Below the pieces are notes generated by a model, which searched no databases, was not told where the DNA came from, and saw nothing but the letters and a program-made list of their open reading frames with translations. A stretch of DNA of 59,134 nucleotides from Bacillus cytotoxicus (GTDB taxonomy: Bacteria > Bacillota > Bacilli > Bacillales > Bacillaceae_G), in contig NZ_JAMBOP010000029.1 in NCBI RefSeq assembly GCF_023715645.1, positions 1 to 59,134 on the forward strand, written 5' to 3'. This document shows positions 35,978-44,781 of this stretch, piece by piece. The translations under genes were made by a program, and so were the position numbers. How positions within the stretch are numbered: the first letter of the stretch is position 1; each line of letters opens with the position of its first letter.

Positions 35978-37000
35978 ATGAATATGAAACGAATCGGTTT
36001 AGATGTAACAGTAGAGCGAGAAAACGAAAACACTTTATTTATAAAATGGGGTAGTGTAGAAGAATCAGTACGTGTTTATTGGAGTACATCTCCGGGGAGT
36101 ATTGAGGAAAATGGACAATTATTAACGATTGTAACAGACGCTCCATTAGTTACAATTGAAGATCCGAATCCAGCAGGGCGTGTTTATTTTCGATTGATCA
36201 CGAACAAAGGAGAGCGAATTACAGTAGCAGAGCGCCGCTTACCACTGCAAGGTGCATTTAACTTTCGTGATTTAGGAGGGTATGAAACAAAAGATGGCCG
36301 CGCGGTGAAATGGGGGAAATTGTACCGTTCTGAAGAATTAGCAGGATTAACAGAAGAGGATATTCGTTATTTACATAATTTAGGTTTAAAAACCATCTGC
36401 GATTATCGCACAGATTTCGAAGTGCAACACAAACCAAATCCTAAGATGCAGGATGTTCGTCAAGTTTCTTTACCGGTTATGCAAGATTTAGCAAAAGACT
36501 TAAATATTAATGAATTTTTCGATTTAGGAGATTTATCAATACTTGGTAAACCAGGAGAATATTTAGTAAAGATGAATCGAGATTTTGTGACTGGTAATGA
36601 AGCATTTGTGACATTTTTAGGGCTGATACAAGATGTCGATAATTTACCGCTTTTAAACCATTGTACAGCAGGAAAGGATCGAACTGGCTTTGCATCTGCG
36701 TTATTATTACTGTTATTAGGTGTGCCAGAAGAGACAGTTATGCAGGATTATTTACTAAGCAATGGATTTCGTGAAAAGTTGAATGAGAAAATGATGGCCT
36801 TTTTAGGAGAAAAGCTTCAAGATGAAACAAATATTGAAATTTTAAGTGCAATGTTTGAAGCAAGAGTTGAATATTTGCAAGCAGCATTTGATGAAATTCG
36901 AAGCGTATATGGTTCTGCTGAGCAATATGCTGAAAAAGGAATGGGACTAACGAAAGAACAGTTAGGTGCTTTGCGTGATTTATTGTTAGAAGAAAAATAA
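35978..37000 (+). CDS. Tyrosine/serine protein phosphatase (PtpA/IphP-like)
   Basis: This 340-residue protein has a fibronectin-III-like N-terminal domain (about 5-85), then the phosphatase domain beginning FNFRDLGGYETKDG, a usual start of IphP-type enzymes, and the P-loop HCTAGKDRTG with catalytic Cys229 and Arg235. Such enzymes remove phosphate from Tyr (sometimes Ser or phosphoinositides). No signal peptide, so cytoplasmic. Monocistronic. Confidence 0.9.
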   Translation: MNMKRIGLDVTVERENENTLFIKWGSVEESVRVYWSTSPGSIEENGQLLTIVTDAPLVTIEDPNPAGRVYFRLITNKGERITVAERRLPLQGAFNFRDLGGYETKDGRAVKWGKLYRSEELAGLTEEDIRYLHNLGLKTICDYRTDFEVQHKPNPKMQDVRQVSLPVMQDLAKDLNINEFFDLGDLSILGKPGEYLVKMNRDFVTGNEAFVTFLGLIQDVDNLPLLNHCTAGKDRTGFASALLLLLLGVPEETVMQDYLLSNGFREKLNEKMMAFLGEKLQDETNIEILSAMFEARVEYLQAAFDEIRSVYGSAEQYAEKGMGLTKEQLGALRDLLLEEK

Positions 37001-37166
37001 GATAAAAGATAGAGGTTTTAAAGAGTATTACTTTTTAGAATCTCTATCTTTTTTATTTTCTTTATTTTACAATTAATTTAAAAATTGTTGAAATGATTAC
37101 AAATATATCAATACTGTTAATGAAACAAATAACGTAAAATTTGAAACAAGGGGAGGAGATAAAGAG

Positions 37167-37361
37167 ATGATGTCATGGATTTTAGGCGTATTAATCATAG
37201 TAGCGGTGACAGTTATCGCGACGATAATGGTAGGGAAAAGTGAAGAGGAGAATTATGGGAAATCAACGAAAGGAAATATTACAAGACTTTCAATTATTTA
37301 TCTGCTTTTAGGTGTTGTTTTAGCAGTTGGGGTAGCTTCGTATATATATTTTTATGGATAA
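37167..37361 (+). CDS. Small membrane protein, 64 residues
   Basis: Two hydrophobic helices (ILGVLIIVAVTVIATIMVG and LSIIYLLLGVVLAVGVASYI) are joined by a charged loop (KSEEENYGKSTKGNITR). RBS GGGGAGGAG. Likely a two-pass inner-membrane protein of unknown function. It stands alone. Confidence 0.7.
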   Translation: MMSWILGVLIIVAVTVIATIMVGKSEEENYGKSTKGNITRLSIIYLLLGVVLAVGVASYIYFYG

Positions 37362-37439
37362 GGAAGAACATAGGATAGTAGAAAAAGTAAGACTTCCAGC
37401 AGTGGGGGTCTTACTGTTCGTTTATTTGGGATAAAGATA

Positions 37440-37557
37440 TATATAAATCTACTTTGATTTTTTTAATACATAGATTGCTGCTATGCTGAATACAACATGC
37501 CCGCTCCTATGCACGGCCAGATGCTCTTGCCCATCTAAAAAGAAAAGAGTTTTTATG
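37440..37557 (-). repeat. bcr1-like interspersed repeat, internally deleted copy
   Basis: On the minus strand: ATAAAAACTCTTTTCTTTTT, AGATGGGCAAGAGCATCTGG, CCGTGCATAGGAGCGG, then directly the 3' part AAATCAAAGTAGATTTATAT. Compared with the full copies at 52,229 and 52,409 about 50 bp in the middle are missing. Confidence 0.6.
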
Positions 37558-37688
37558 TTGTTGTTTCAAGCTATATTTTTATAGAAAGACATGTAGTTCG
37601 ATAATTCTAAAAAATCCTAAAACATAGAAAGGTATTATGTTATAATCAAAATGAAATTGTTGGAAAAAAAGAGAAGGGCTGGATATGA

Positions 37689-38414
37689 ATGATTGAAATT
37701 GTTAATGTATCAAAGAGTTATAATGGTAGTAAATTTGCAGTAAAAGATTTGAATTTAACAGTGCCAAACGGAGAGATTTTTGGATTTTTAGGCCCAAATG
37801 GTGCAGGGAAGTCAACGACAATTAAGATGATAACAGGTATTCATTCTCTTGATAGTGGGTCAATTTCTGTAAATGGAAAAGACATCGCGAAAGAGCCGCT
37901 TGAAGCGAAAAAGTTATTTGGGTATGTTCCTGACAGTCCTGATATGTTTTTACGTTTGAAAGGTATTGAATATTTAAATTTTATGGCGGATATGTATGAT
38001 GTTCCAAAGGACGTGCGCCAGGAAAAGATTCGAACACTAGCGGAACGTTTTAGTTTGTACGATGCATTAACTGATCAAATTCAAAGTTATTCACATGGAA
38101 TGCGCCAAAAAATTATTATTATTGGAGTTCTTTTGCATGATCCAGAAGTCTGGATTTTAGACGAACCAATGACTGGATTAGATCCAAAATCGGCATTTAC
38201 ATTAAAGCAAATGATGCGTGAACATGCTGATAAAGGGAAAACGGTGTTCTTTTCAACACACGTGTTAGAAGTTGCTGAAAAATTATGTGATCAAGTTGCG
38301 ATTATTAACAAAGGAACACTACAATTTCAAGGGAAATTAGCAGAAATACAAGAGCACTTTGAATCTAATGAATCTCTAGAAAAAATGTTCTTGGAGATGA
38401 CAGAAAATGAATAA
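37689..38414 (+). CDS. ABC transporter ATP-binding protein
   Basis: This 241-residue ATPase has Walker A GPNGAGKST, Q-loop region FGYVPDSPD, signature YSHGMRQK (a variant of LSGGQ), Walker B WILDEPMTGLDP and the H-loop FFSTHVLEVAEKLCD. It overlaps the following permease gene by 8 bp, so the two form a transporter. The signature variant is common in ABC-2-type exporters such as those for Na+, bacteriocins or lipids. The cargo is unknown. Confidence 0.93.
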   Translation: MIEIVNVSKSYNGSKFAVKDLNLTVPNGEIFGFLGPNGAGKSTTIKMITGIHSLDSGSISVNGKDIAKEPLEAKKLFGYVPDSPDMFLRLKGIEYLNFMADMYDVPKDVRQEKIRTLAERFSLYDALTDQIQSYSHGMRQKIIIIGVLLHDPEVWILDEPMTGLDPKSAFTLKQMMREHADKGKTVFFSTHVLEVAEKLCDQVAIINKGTLQFQGKLAEIQEHFESNESLEKMFLEMTENE

Positions 38415-40062
38415 AATTTGGATGTTAACAAAAATATTATTAAAAATGAATTATGCTGATATGTTAACCGATAAGAAGAAGCGTGTTGTATCTATACTTT
38501 CATTATTGAGTCTTTTGTTTGTTGGATTTTTATTTATAGGTCCTCTTGCAAATGGTATGTATAGCGTATTAAAGCAAGTTGATCAGGAAAACTTACTACT
38601 TGGCATGGGGTTAGCACTTGGCAGTATATGGGTGTTTGTGTTTAGTATTACGACAATTTTAACAGTGTTTTATTATAACGATGACGTAGAAATGTTATTA
38701 CCACTACCACTTAAGCCAGCGCACATTATTACGGCGAAGTTTATTACTGTTTTAATTACACAATACGTGATGGCTTCGTTTATTTTATTTCCAATCTTCA
38801 TTGTGTACGGTTTACAAAGTGGTGCTTTTATTACATACTATCTTTACTTTTTAATTGTTTACATACTTTTCCCGATTATTCCGTTAGTTCTTGCTTCACT
38901 TCTTATGACAATCACTATGCGTTATACAAATATCGCGAAAAATAAAGATCGAAGTAATATGTTAATGGGGTTATTTACATTATTACTAGTTGTCGGTATT
39001 AATATATTTATGCAATGGAAGAATAGAAGTGCTGCTTCTGGGCACTCAGCAGCAGACTTTCTTACAAATAATCAATCTTCATTTCTAGTTGAAATGACAA
39101 GCTATTTCCCAACAACATATTTTGGAGCAATGGCGTTAACAGAAAGTACTTCGTGGAAAGGGATTTTATATTTACTTCTTTTCGCTGCGCTGTCATTAGC
39201 ATTTTATGCATTATTTTTCTATGTTGCAGGGCGTACATATTTAAAAGGGGTTATTGGAATTTCAAATAGCACCGCGAAAAAAGAAGTAATTTCTGCTGAG
39301 AATTTTAATAAAGCTACTGTGCAAAATTCACATTGGAAAGCATATGTGAAAAAAGAATTTCGTATTTTGACTCGTACGCCACAATTTTTTATTAATTGTA
39401 TTGTACAAACTTTTGTAATGCCAATTATGTTTTTCTTTATTATTTTTGTACAAGACGGGAACTTAGCCTGGTTAAATAAATTTATAAAAGATAGTGGAAC
39501 AGCAGGTCTTGCGCTTGGTCTTGCTTTTTGTGCAGGCATGTTTTTAATGGGATCCAATGTTATTGCGACAACGTCTTTCTCAAGGGAAGGTCGTACTTGG
39601 TTTATCAATCGTTATTTACCGGTTAAGGCAGAAGGCATTTTCTTTGCGAAAGTATTTACTGCTTGGTTCATTAACACTACTATTTTAGCGATCTTTGGTC
39701 TTGTGCTGATTATTGTAGGCGGTGTGTCACCAATATTTACCTTGCTTTGGTTCTTACTTTGTGCAAATGGACTATGGTTAAACAATTTAATTGGCGCACG
39801 ATGGGATGCGCAAACAGCTGATATACATTGGGATTCTGAGCAAAAAATGTTTAAAGGTCGTTATACTACGCTTTGGAACTTTTTGGCGAATATACTGTTA
39901 GTCGGCATTACTGTTGGCGGAGTATATGCGTTATTTTACTCATTAGGAGTTGGGATGTGGGGGATGTTTTTAAGTATCCTAGTTATTTTCACTATTGTAA
40001 ATGTAATTGTGTCTCGTAGCTTGCAACTTGGTGCTGAACGCATCCTCGCAAATATTAAATAA
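38407..40062 (+). CDS. ABC transporter permease, large (551 residues)
   Basis: Twelve or more hydrophobic segments, with the start ILLKMNYADMLTDKKKRVVS and a cytoplasmic loop YNDDVEMLLPLPLKPAHIIT, which is the ABC-2-type NatB/YtrC-like element contacting the ATPase. A central repeat (VKKEFRILTRTPQFFINCIV) suggests two homologous halves. Overlaps the ATPase gene by 8 bp. A terminator hairpin follows at 40,071-40,098 (AAATCCTCTG ... CAGAGGATTT). Substrate unknown. Confidence 0.88.
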   Translation: MNKIWMLTKILLKMNYADMLTDKKKRVVSILSLLSLLFVGFLFIGPLANGMYSVLKQVDQENLLLGMGLALGSIWVFVFSITTILTVFYYNDDVEMLLPLPLKPAHIITAKFITVLITQYVMASFILFPIFIVYGLQSGAFITYYLYFLIVYILFPIIPLVLASLLMTITMRYTNIAKNKDRSNMLMGLFTLLLVVGINIFMQWKNRSAASGHSAADFLTNNQSSFLVEMTSYFPTTYFGAMALTESTSWKGILYLLLFAALSLAFYALFFYVAGRTYLKGVIGISNSTAKKEVISAENFNKATVQNSHWKAYVKKEFRILTRTPQFFINCIVQTFVMPIMFFFIIFVQDGNLAWLNKFIKDSGTAGLALGLAFCAGMFLMGSNVIATTSFSREGRTWFINRYLPVKAEGIFFAKVFTAWFINTTILAIFGLVLIIVGGVSPIFTLLWFLLCANGLWLNNLIGARWDAQTADIHWDSEQKMFKGRYTTLWNFLANILLVGITVGGVYALFYSLGVGMWGMFLSILVIFTIVNVIVSRSLQLGAERILANIK

Positions 40063-40070
40063 AACGTAAA

Positions 40071-40098
40071 TCCTCTGTTACTATACAGAGGATTTATA
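40071..40098 (+). terminator. Terminator of the ABC operon
   Basis: AAATCCTCTG and CAGAGGATTT form a 10-bp stem right after the permease stop codon, followed by ATATTTAT. Confidence 0.6.
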
Positions 40099-40115
40099 TT
40101 TATCTAAATTTAAAA

Positions 40116-40288
40116 CCTGACAAAAAACCCTTTTCATTTTAGATGGAAGAGAGCGTCTGGCCATGCATAGAAGCGGTCAGTGCCTTTTTCAGCCACATGC
40201 GATGCTCAAACAAAGATAGGGAGAAAGTAGCAGGTTACTTTTTGTTTGGCATGACGGCGACTTGTGTGTTGGAAAGTCAAATTTTTTT
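40116..40288 (+). repeat. bcr1-like interspersed repeat
   Basis: Full-length copy: CTGACAAAAAACCCTTTTC, AGAGAGCGTCTGGCCATGCA, TAGAAGCGGTCAG, CCACATGCGATGCTCAAACA, GTTGGAAAGTCAAATTT. The arm GCGTCTGGCCATGCATAGAAGC and downstream complementary tracts allow a long imperfect stem. A 63-codon frame inside it is not a gene. Confidence 0.65.
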
Positions 40289-40446
40289 ACTATTGAAAAA
40301 TTATTATGGTACGGGTGTAAAAGATGTATGGTGACAGGGTAAGTAATTCAATTAATTGAAAGATTTTATTAACTAATAAAAAGGGATTTTTTAAAGTATA
40401 TAGAAACTTATTTGGGAGGTTAAAATGTAATTTTAGGAGGCTTATT

Positions 40447-41043
40447 ATGAAATTGAAAAAAATATCGATTGCTTCATTGGCAATTGGGGCGATGCTCTCC
40501 ATTACAGCTTGCGGTACCTCAACAGAAAAAGATCAAGCAACCCAAAGTAAAAAGGAACAAACAAACAACCAAGAAGAAGCGAAAACAACGAGTGCAGATC
40601 AAACAAATACGAGTAAAAATGAAGAAAAAGACTCAAAAACAACAAGTGCAGACGGGAAAGCTGAAACGAAATCAACGAATGCAGATCAAACAAAAAATGA
40701 GAAAACCGGAACAACTGAAACAAAATCAACAAACGGAAAGCAAACTGCTAGTGTAAAGAGTGGGGTAAAGGAAGTTGTACAGTTAATAGAAGAAGTGGAC
40801 AAGCAATTGAAAGCAACTCCGAAACAAGAAGCTGTAAATAAACTAGGTAAGCAACTTACCGATAAATGGGATGTAGTTGAGAAAGAAGTGGAAACGAAGC
40901 ATGCATCCGATTATAAAACAATTGAGCAAAATTTATATCCACTCATCGTTGAAATGGGAAAACAAAAGCAAGATTTAAAGAAGCTAAAGACATTAACGAC
41001 GAAAACTAAGCAAGATTTAAATCAATTTTTGAATAAGCTTTAA
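40447..41043 (+). CDS. Putative lipoprotein, 198 residues
   Basis: A lipoprotein signal peptide with lipobox ITAC (Cys22) ends the hydrophobic segment ISIASLAIGAMLSITAC. Next is a polar linker of about 80 residues with repeated units (TTSADQTNTS, TTSADGKAET, STNADQTKNE), then a helical domain (VVQLIEEVDKQLKATPKQEA ... LYPLIVEMGKQKQDLKKLKT). RBS TTAGGAGG. It would be anchored outside the membrane, the linker spanning the wall. Function unknown. Confidence 0.8.
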   Translation: MKLKKISIASLAIGAMLSITACGTSTEKDQATQSKKEQTNNQEEAKTTSADQTNTSKNEEKDSKTTSADGKAETKSTNADQTKNEKTGTTETKSTNGKQTASVKSGVKEVVQLIEEVDKQLKATPKQEAVNKLGKQLTDKWDVVEKEVETKHASDYKTIEQNLYPLIVEMGKQKQDLKKLKTLTTKTKQDLNQFLNKL

Positions 41044-41145
41044 TTAAGAAATGAATGCAAAATTACATCATATTATATATAGCCTGTATAATAAAAGGAG
41101 AAACGTAGCAGCAGTATACGTTTCTCCTTTCATAAATAGTTGCGA

Positions 41146-41315
41146 CAAATATATAGAAACCCATCTAAGTTTTTTAACATAAAAGTCGTTGCCATGTAGA
41201 ATATAACAGGACCAAGACTCATTTGCTCCCTTTGTTTTTAAACCTCGCATGTGGAAGGAGAAGGAACTGACCGCCACTCTCGTCCTCTCCCTAAAAGAAA
41301 AGGGGGTTTTTATGT
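41146..41315 (-). repeat. bcr1-like interspersed repeat
   Basis: On the minus strand: ATAAAAACCCCCTTTTCTTT, GAGAGTGGCGGTCAG, CCACATGCGAGGTTTAAAAA, then a divergent 3' part ending ACTTAGATGGGTTTCTATAT. Sequence is the most diverged of the near-complete copies. Confidence 0.55.
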
Positions 41316-41347
41316 CGTTTTTCAACTTAATAATTAGCTAGATTGAT

Positions 41348-42649
41348 TTAATTAACGCATAAGTATTGCTTGAAAATTCCATTTTCAATAGAAGCAAGAG
41401 GAATCATTTGTTCTGTTCCTTCCTTCATATTTCGTAAAACAGCCACATCGTTATTTAATTCTTCTTCACCTATAATAAGTACATACGGAATGTTTTCTTT
41501 GTTTGCATAGTTAAGGGCTCGTTTTAGTTTACGATTCGCTAGTTCCAGCTCTATTTTGAAATTTTCGTTTGTTCGTAATGTGTGAGCAATTTTTAAACAC
41601 TGTGCCTGCGTTCCGAGTGGAATAATAAAGATATCGATAGAAGAGGAAGCACGTTCTTTTTGGATAAGAGCCGTATAGATGACATCTAAACCAAATGAGA
41701 TTCCAACTGTTGGATAAGATTTATTGTCATTTCGAAATGCACCGATAATGTTATCATAGCGCCCACCACTACCAATGCTAGAAGTAATACTGCCATCAGT
41801 TAAGAATATTTCATAGATCGTTCCAGTGTACATTGTGAGTCCTCTTGCAAGAAAAGGGGAGAACATTGTATTAGATTGAACACCAAGTGCAACTAAGTAT
41901 TGTTGAAGTTCTTGAAGTTCAGTCACTCCTTCCTTAACAAGTGAGTTAGGGAATGTTTTAGCAAATTCAGAAACTGGCATAGACATACATGTTTCTAACA
42001 TTTTACATAACATATCAATCGTTTCACTTTGTATCTCTCGATTCATTAAATCATTTCTTACACCGTCAATACCGATTTTCTCAAGTTTATCTACAGATAA
42101 AATAACATCTTGTAACTGTGATTCGGGGATTTGAATTGCTTGTAATAACCCTGTTAATAGTTTTCGATTGTTATATTGAATGGTTACGTCTAAATTTAAT
42201 TTGTTAAAAATGTCAAGAGCCATTACCATTAATTCTGCTTCTGCAATGACGGATTCAACACCAACAATATCGACATCACACTGTACAAATTCTCGAAATC
42301 TTCCTTGTTTAATTGGGCCGTTCCGAAATACTTTCCCAATTTCATAGCGTTTAAAAGGAAGGCGGATTTCTGGATTCATAGCAACAATCTTAGCAAAGGG
42401 AATAGTTAAATCATAGCGCAGGGAGAGTTCGCGATTCCCTTGATCTTGAAGCGTGTACATCTCCTTTAAAATTTCTGATCCTCCTCCGTATTTATAAGTC
42501 ATCAAATCATACATGTTCAAAATAGGTGTTTCTAGCGGTTTGCATCCGTAAGCTTCAAATGTTTCTTCACAAGTCCGTTTAATGGTATTACGCAGCATTT
42601 GCTCTTCTGGTAAATAGTCTTTTGTACCTTTTACATTTTTCAAGTTCAT
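41348..42649 (-). CDS. hisS: Histidyl-tRNA synthetase (probable second copy)
   Basis: This 433-residue class II synthetase has motif 1 region TPILNMYDLM, motif 2 FRNGPIKQGRFREFVQCDVD, the HisRS signatures RGLTMYTGTIYEIF and GSGGRYDNIIGAF, and a C-terminal anticodon-binding domain (IDIFIIPLGTQAQC ... ENIPYVLIIGEEELNN). All catalytic motifs are intact, so it is a true synthetase rather than HisZ. ATG at 42,649 lies 8 bp after AAAGGAG. Upstream is a His-rich leader peptide and attenuator rather than a T-box. Likely a starvation-induced paralog. Confidence 0.92.
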   Translation of the reverse strand: MNLKNVKGTKDYLPEEQMLRNTIKRTCEETFEAYGCKPLETPILNMYDLMTYKYGGGSEILKEMYTLQDQGNRELSLRYDLTIPFAKIVAMNPEIRLPFKRYEIGKVFRNGPIKQGRFREFVQCDVDIVGVESVIAEAELMVMALDIFNKLNLDVTIQYNNRKLLTGLLQAIQIPESQLQDVILSVDKLEKIGIDGVRNDLMNREIQSETIDMLCKMLETCMSMPVSEFAKTFPNSLVKEGVTELQELQQYLVALGVQSNTMFSPFLARGLTMYTGTIYEIFLTDGSITSSIGSGGRYDNIIGAFRNDNKSYPTVGISFGLDVIYTALIQKERASSSIDIFIIPLGTQAQCLKIAHTLRTNENFKIELELANRKLKRALNYANKENIPYVLIIGEEELNNDVAVLRNMKEGTEQMIPLASIENGIFKQYLCVN

Positions 42650-42672
42650 GGTTATCACTCCTTTTTGAAATG

Positions 42673-42770
42673 AAAAAAGCTATGCGGGTATGAAAATACC
42701 CACATAGCTTTATGATTGCTTCGTGGGTAAACAGGAATAACCCTGTACCCACGAAGAAAAAATTCTTCGG
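42673..42770 (-). promoter_or_regulatory. Transcription attenuator upstream of hisS
   Basis: RNA order on the minus strand: segment 1 CGAAGAA (42,763-42,769), segment 2 TTCTTCGTGGGTACAGG, segment 3 CCTGTTTACCCACGAAG (2:3 hairpin 42,719-42,756), segment 4 AAAGCTATGTGGGTA and segment 5 TACCCGCATAGCTTT plus T-run (4:5 terminator, 42,676-42,711). Segment 1 can pair with 2 and segment 3 (TTACCCAC) with 4 (GTGGGTA), so 1:2 plus 3:4 is an antiterminator state exclusive with 2:3 plus 4:5. Confidence 0.75.
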
Positions 42771-42780
42771 ATACAAGGCT

Positions 42781-42825
42781 TTATGTATGATGATGAAGTT
42801 GGAAAGAACAATCTATTCTAAACAT
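42781..42825 (-). CDS. his leader peptide (MFRIDCSFQLHHHT)
   Basis: A 14-codon ORF with the site ATAGGAGAG 8 bp upstream, starting about 20 bases after the predicted transcription start, ends HHHT-stop. Three consecutive His codons just before a five-segment attenuator are the hallmark of ribosome-stalling control. A ribosome at the stop codon would reach segment 1 of the attenuator (first base 11 nt downstream), whereas one stalled on the His codons would leave it free. Confidence 0.75.
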   Translation of the reverse strand: MFRIDCSFQLHHHT

Positions 42826-42853
42826 AAGCAATCTCTCCTATCGATTTTTTAGT

Positions 42854-42882
42854 AGTATACTACGAATTATTTAAATTATCAA
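42854..42882 (-). promoter_or_regulatory. Sigma-A promoter of the his leader-hisS unit
   Basis: On the minus strand TTGATA (42,877-42,882) and TATACT (42,854-42,859) are separated by exactly 17 bp, about 30 bp before the leader peptide ATG. Confidence 0.65.
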
Positions 42883-42927
42883 TTTTTTATTTAGAATAGT
42901 TCGACAGAATTTTAAAGAAGATAAACA

Positions 42928-42961
42928 AAACCTGTCTCTTCTATTGAGACAGGTTTTGTTA
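42928..42961 (-). terminator. Terminator of the YbaK/EbsC gene
   Basis: AAACCTGTCTC pairs with GAGACAGGTTT around TTCTATT, at the stop codon of the minus-strand gene, with flanking A/T tracts. Confidence 0.7.
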
Positions 42962-43432
42962 TGAAGTGATGGCACTAGGTGTTGCGTTACTAACTTTGAT
43001 TAGGGCGGCGCCATTTATAAAAATTTGTAACCCCCTTTTTCCAGCACTGATGCTAATTGGATCTAAATTTGCAGCAGATTCTTCAATAAAGAGTGGATAA
43101 TTTTTCTTCATACCAAGTGGTGAAACACCGCCGCGTATGTACCCTGTTAATCCGAGTATTTCTTTCATTGCAACCATTTCAACTTTCTTATTCTTACTTG
43201 CAGATGCTAACGCTTTTAAATTGAGCTCTTTATGCGAAGGAATACAAGCCATAATTATCCCTGTTTTATCGCCGCGAAGAACGAGTGTTTTAAAAACTTG
43301 TTCTAGTTGTAAGTGGACTTGCTGAGCGACATGTTTCGCATCTAAGTTTTCCTCATCCCATTCATATTCGTGAACTGTATAGGTGATTTTGTGCTTATCT
43401 AATAAACGACAAGAATTGGTTTTACTACTCAT
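42959..43432 (-). CDS. ybaK: Cys-tRNA(Pro)/Cys-tRNA(Cys) deacylase YbaK/EbsC family
   Basis: This 157-residue protein has the YbaK fold signatures: HEYEWDEENLDAKHVAQQVH, VFKTLVLRGDKTGIIMACIP, the catalytic-loop Lys in ASKNKKVEMV and GYIRGGVSPLGMKKNYPLFI. It hydrolyses mischarged Cys-tRNA-Pro, a trans-editing activity. ATG at 43,432 with AAGGAAG is preferred to a GTG 9 bp upstream that touches the site. It shares a tRNA-charging neighbourhood with hisS and trpS paralogs, though not the operon. Confidence 0.9.
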   Translation of the reverse strand: MSSKTNSCRLLDKHKITYTVHEYEWDEENLDAKHVAQQVHLQLEQVFKTLVLRGDKTGIIMACIPSHKELNLKALASASKNKKVEMVAMKEILGLTGYIRGGVSPLGMKKNYPLFIEESAANLDPISISAGKRGLQIFINGAALIKVSNATPSAITS

Positions 43433-43828
43433 GTTCCACACTTCCTTTTTAAGTTCTTCTATTTAGTATACAAAATTTCGCGAATTAAGACAGGGGGAAA
43501 AAGAAAGGACAAGAATATGTAAAATAAATCGTGAAAAGGAAATTCATCATGAGTGAAAACGAATAAATTTTTCTTGTAAGGCATAAATATATACTGTAGG
43601 ATCGCGACTTACATATTCGTTTGCCTTTTGAGACATTTCTTACATCTTGTAGGAGGTGTCTTTTTTATTTAGACAATCTTTCATACTATTGTATGACATT
43701 GATAGGTATCAGTACATACAATAGAGGGATGTTGGCGGAACCAGGTTTTTCATATACTAAAGGTAATAAGACTATCACTAATAGTTATTGTAACGTATTA
43801 CATTATTACCAAGAAGGGGATGTGAAAT
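43433..43828. other. Gap with an attenuator-like hairpin, no gene seen
   Basis: GAGACATTTC ... GGAGGTGTCTTTTTT near 43,629-43,666 looks like a weak terminator (AGACA/TGTCT) ahead of the VOC gene. The 75-codon frame overlapping this area has no start signal. Confidence 0.35.
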
Positions 43829-44293
43829 ATGATAAAGAATATATATGAAACACATTTACATGTAAGAGATATAGAGCGGGCAATTGATTTCTACCAAAAT
43901 AAACTTGGATTAAAACTTGCAAGGAGATTACCTGAAAGGAAAGTAGTCTTTTTTTGGATAGGAGAAGATAGACAACAAATGCTAGGATTATGGGAAAAGC
44001 CCAAGAATGCTACGATTCAGTTAAATCATTTTGCTTTTGGAGTAGAATTGGAGTTTTTAAAGAGATCTAAAACTTGGCTAGAAGATAGAGGAATAGAGGT
44101 AATTGGAAGTCAAGGAAAAGGGAATGAAGAGCCTATTGTTCAAAGTTGGATGCCAACAGCAAGTGTGTATTTTTTAGATTATGATGGGAACAAACTGGAG
44201 TTCATTTCTCTTTTATCTAATGAACCAAACGAGCTTGGATATGTACCGTATTTAAGTGAATGGGAGAAGGATTTAGAGAATAAAAAGGTTTAA
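43829..44293 (+). CDS. VOC-family (glyoxalase/dioxygenase fold) protein
   Basis: This 154-residue protein has paired beta-alpha-beta-beta-beta units: THLHVRDIERAIDFYQNKLG (His9-type metal ligand) and NHFAFGVELEFLK, with a second-half Glu in YFLDYDGNKLEFIS. The arrangement fits glyoxalase I or fosfomycin-resistance-like metalloproteins, but the substrate is unknown. RBS AAGGGGATG. A terminator (CACACTGTAAAAGGATTACAGTGTG, about 44,306-44,330) follows. Confidence 0.88.
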   Translation: MIKNIYETHLHVRDIERAIDFYQNKLGLKLARRLPERKVVFFWIGEDRQQMLGLWEKPKNATIQLNHFAFGVELEFLKRSKTWLEDRGIEVIGSQGKGNEEPIVQSWMPTASVYFLDYDGNKLEFISLLSNEPNELGYVPYLSEWEKDLENKKV

Positions 44294-44781
44294 GAAAAAG
44301 TTTCACACTGTAAAAGGATTACAGTGTGTTGTTGTAACTTGAAACTGTTCAATTATAGACACATTTTCATCAAAAGTCGAAGAATGAAATTATATATAAT
44401 GAATATTGAGAATCATTTTCGATTTCGTGCTATCGTTTTGTATGGTAAAAAGGTGACTGTCTTAAAAGTGGGTGTGTTGGAAATCGTCAATTCAGTTTAT
44501 TTTTTCGTTGTTACTATAGCATTATTTCAATTTATGGGTGGAAATTAAATGAATAATTCATACTAAGTAGTTCAAATAACGTAGAGAAACCGTATAAATG
44601 GCAGGTTAAATCGAGTATAAAATCACAAAGATTTTATACTCGATTTTTTTGTTGATATGTAAAGATTTATTCTGTTTTTACAGTTGAATTAATACGTTAT
44701 TTAGCTCGTTATTTTAGATTTTCTTCATAATAACTAAACTACTTAGATTCATAAGTGCTTACTTTTTTATTGTGGGCTATT
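44294..44781. other. Gap with two terminator hairpins, no gene seen
   Basis: Besides the VOC terminator there is a strong hairpin AAATCGAGTATAAAATC ... GATTTTATACTCGATTT (about 44,609-44,647) with a T-tail. The 74-codon frame at 44,324-44,548 begins inside the first terminator and is not a credible gene. Confidence 0.4.

Noticed and set aside
39219-39608. 129-codon minus-strand ORF in the ABC permease
   Set aside because: Shadow of the permease reading frame.
40143-40334. 63-codon ORF
   Set aside because: Lies inside a bcr1-like repeat; the same frame is not kept in other copies.
44324-44548. 74-codon ORF after the VOC gene
   Set aside because: Begins inside a terminator hairpin; no RBS, improbable composition.
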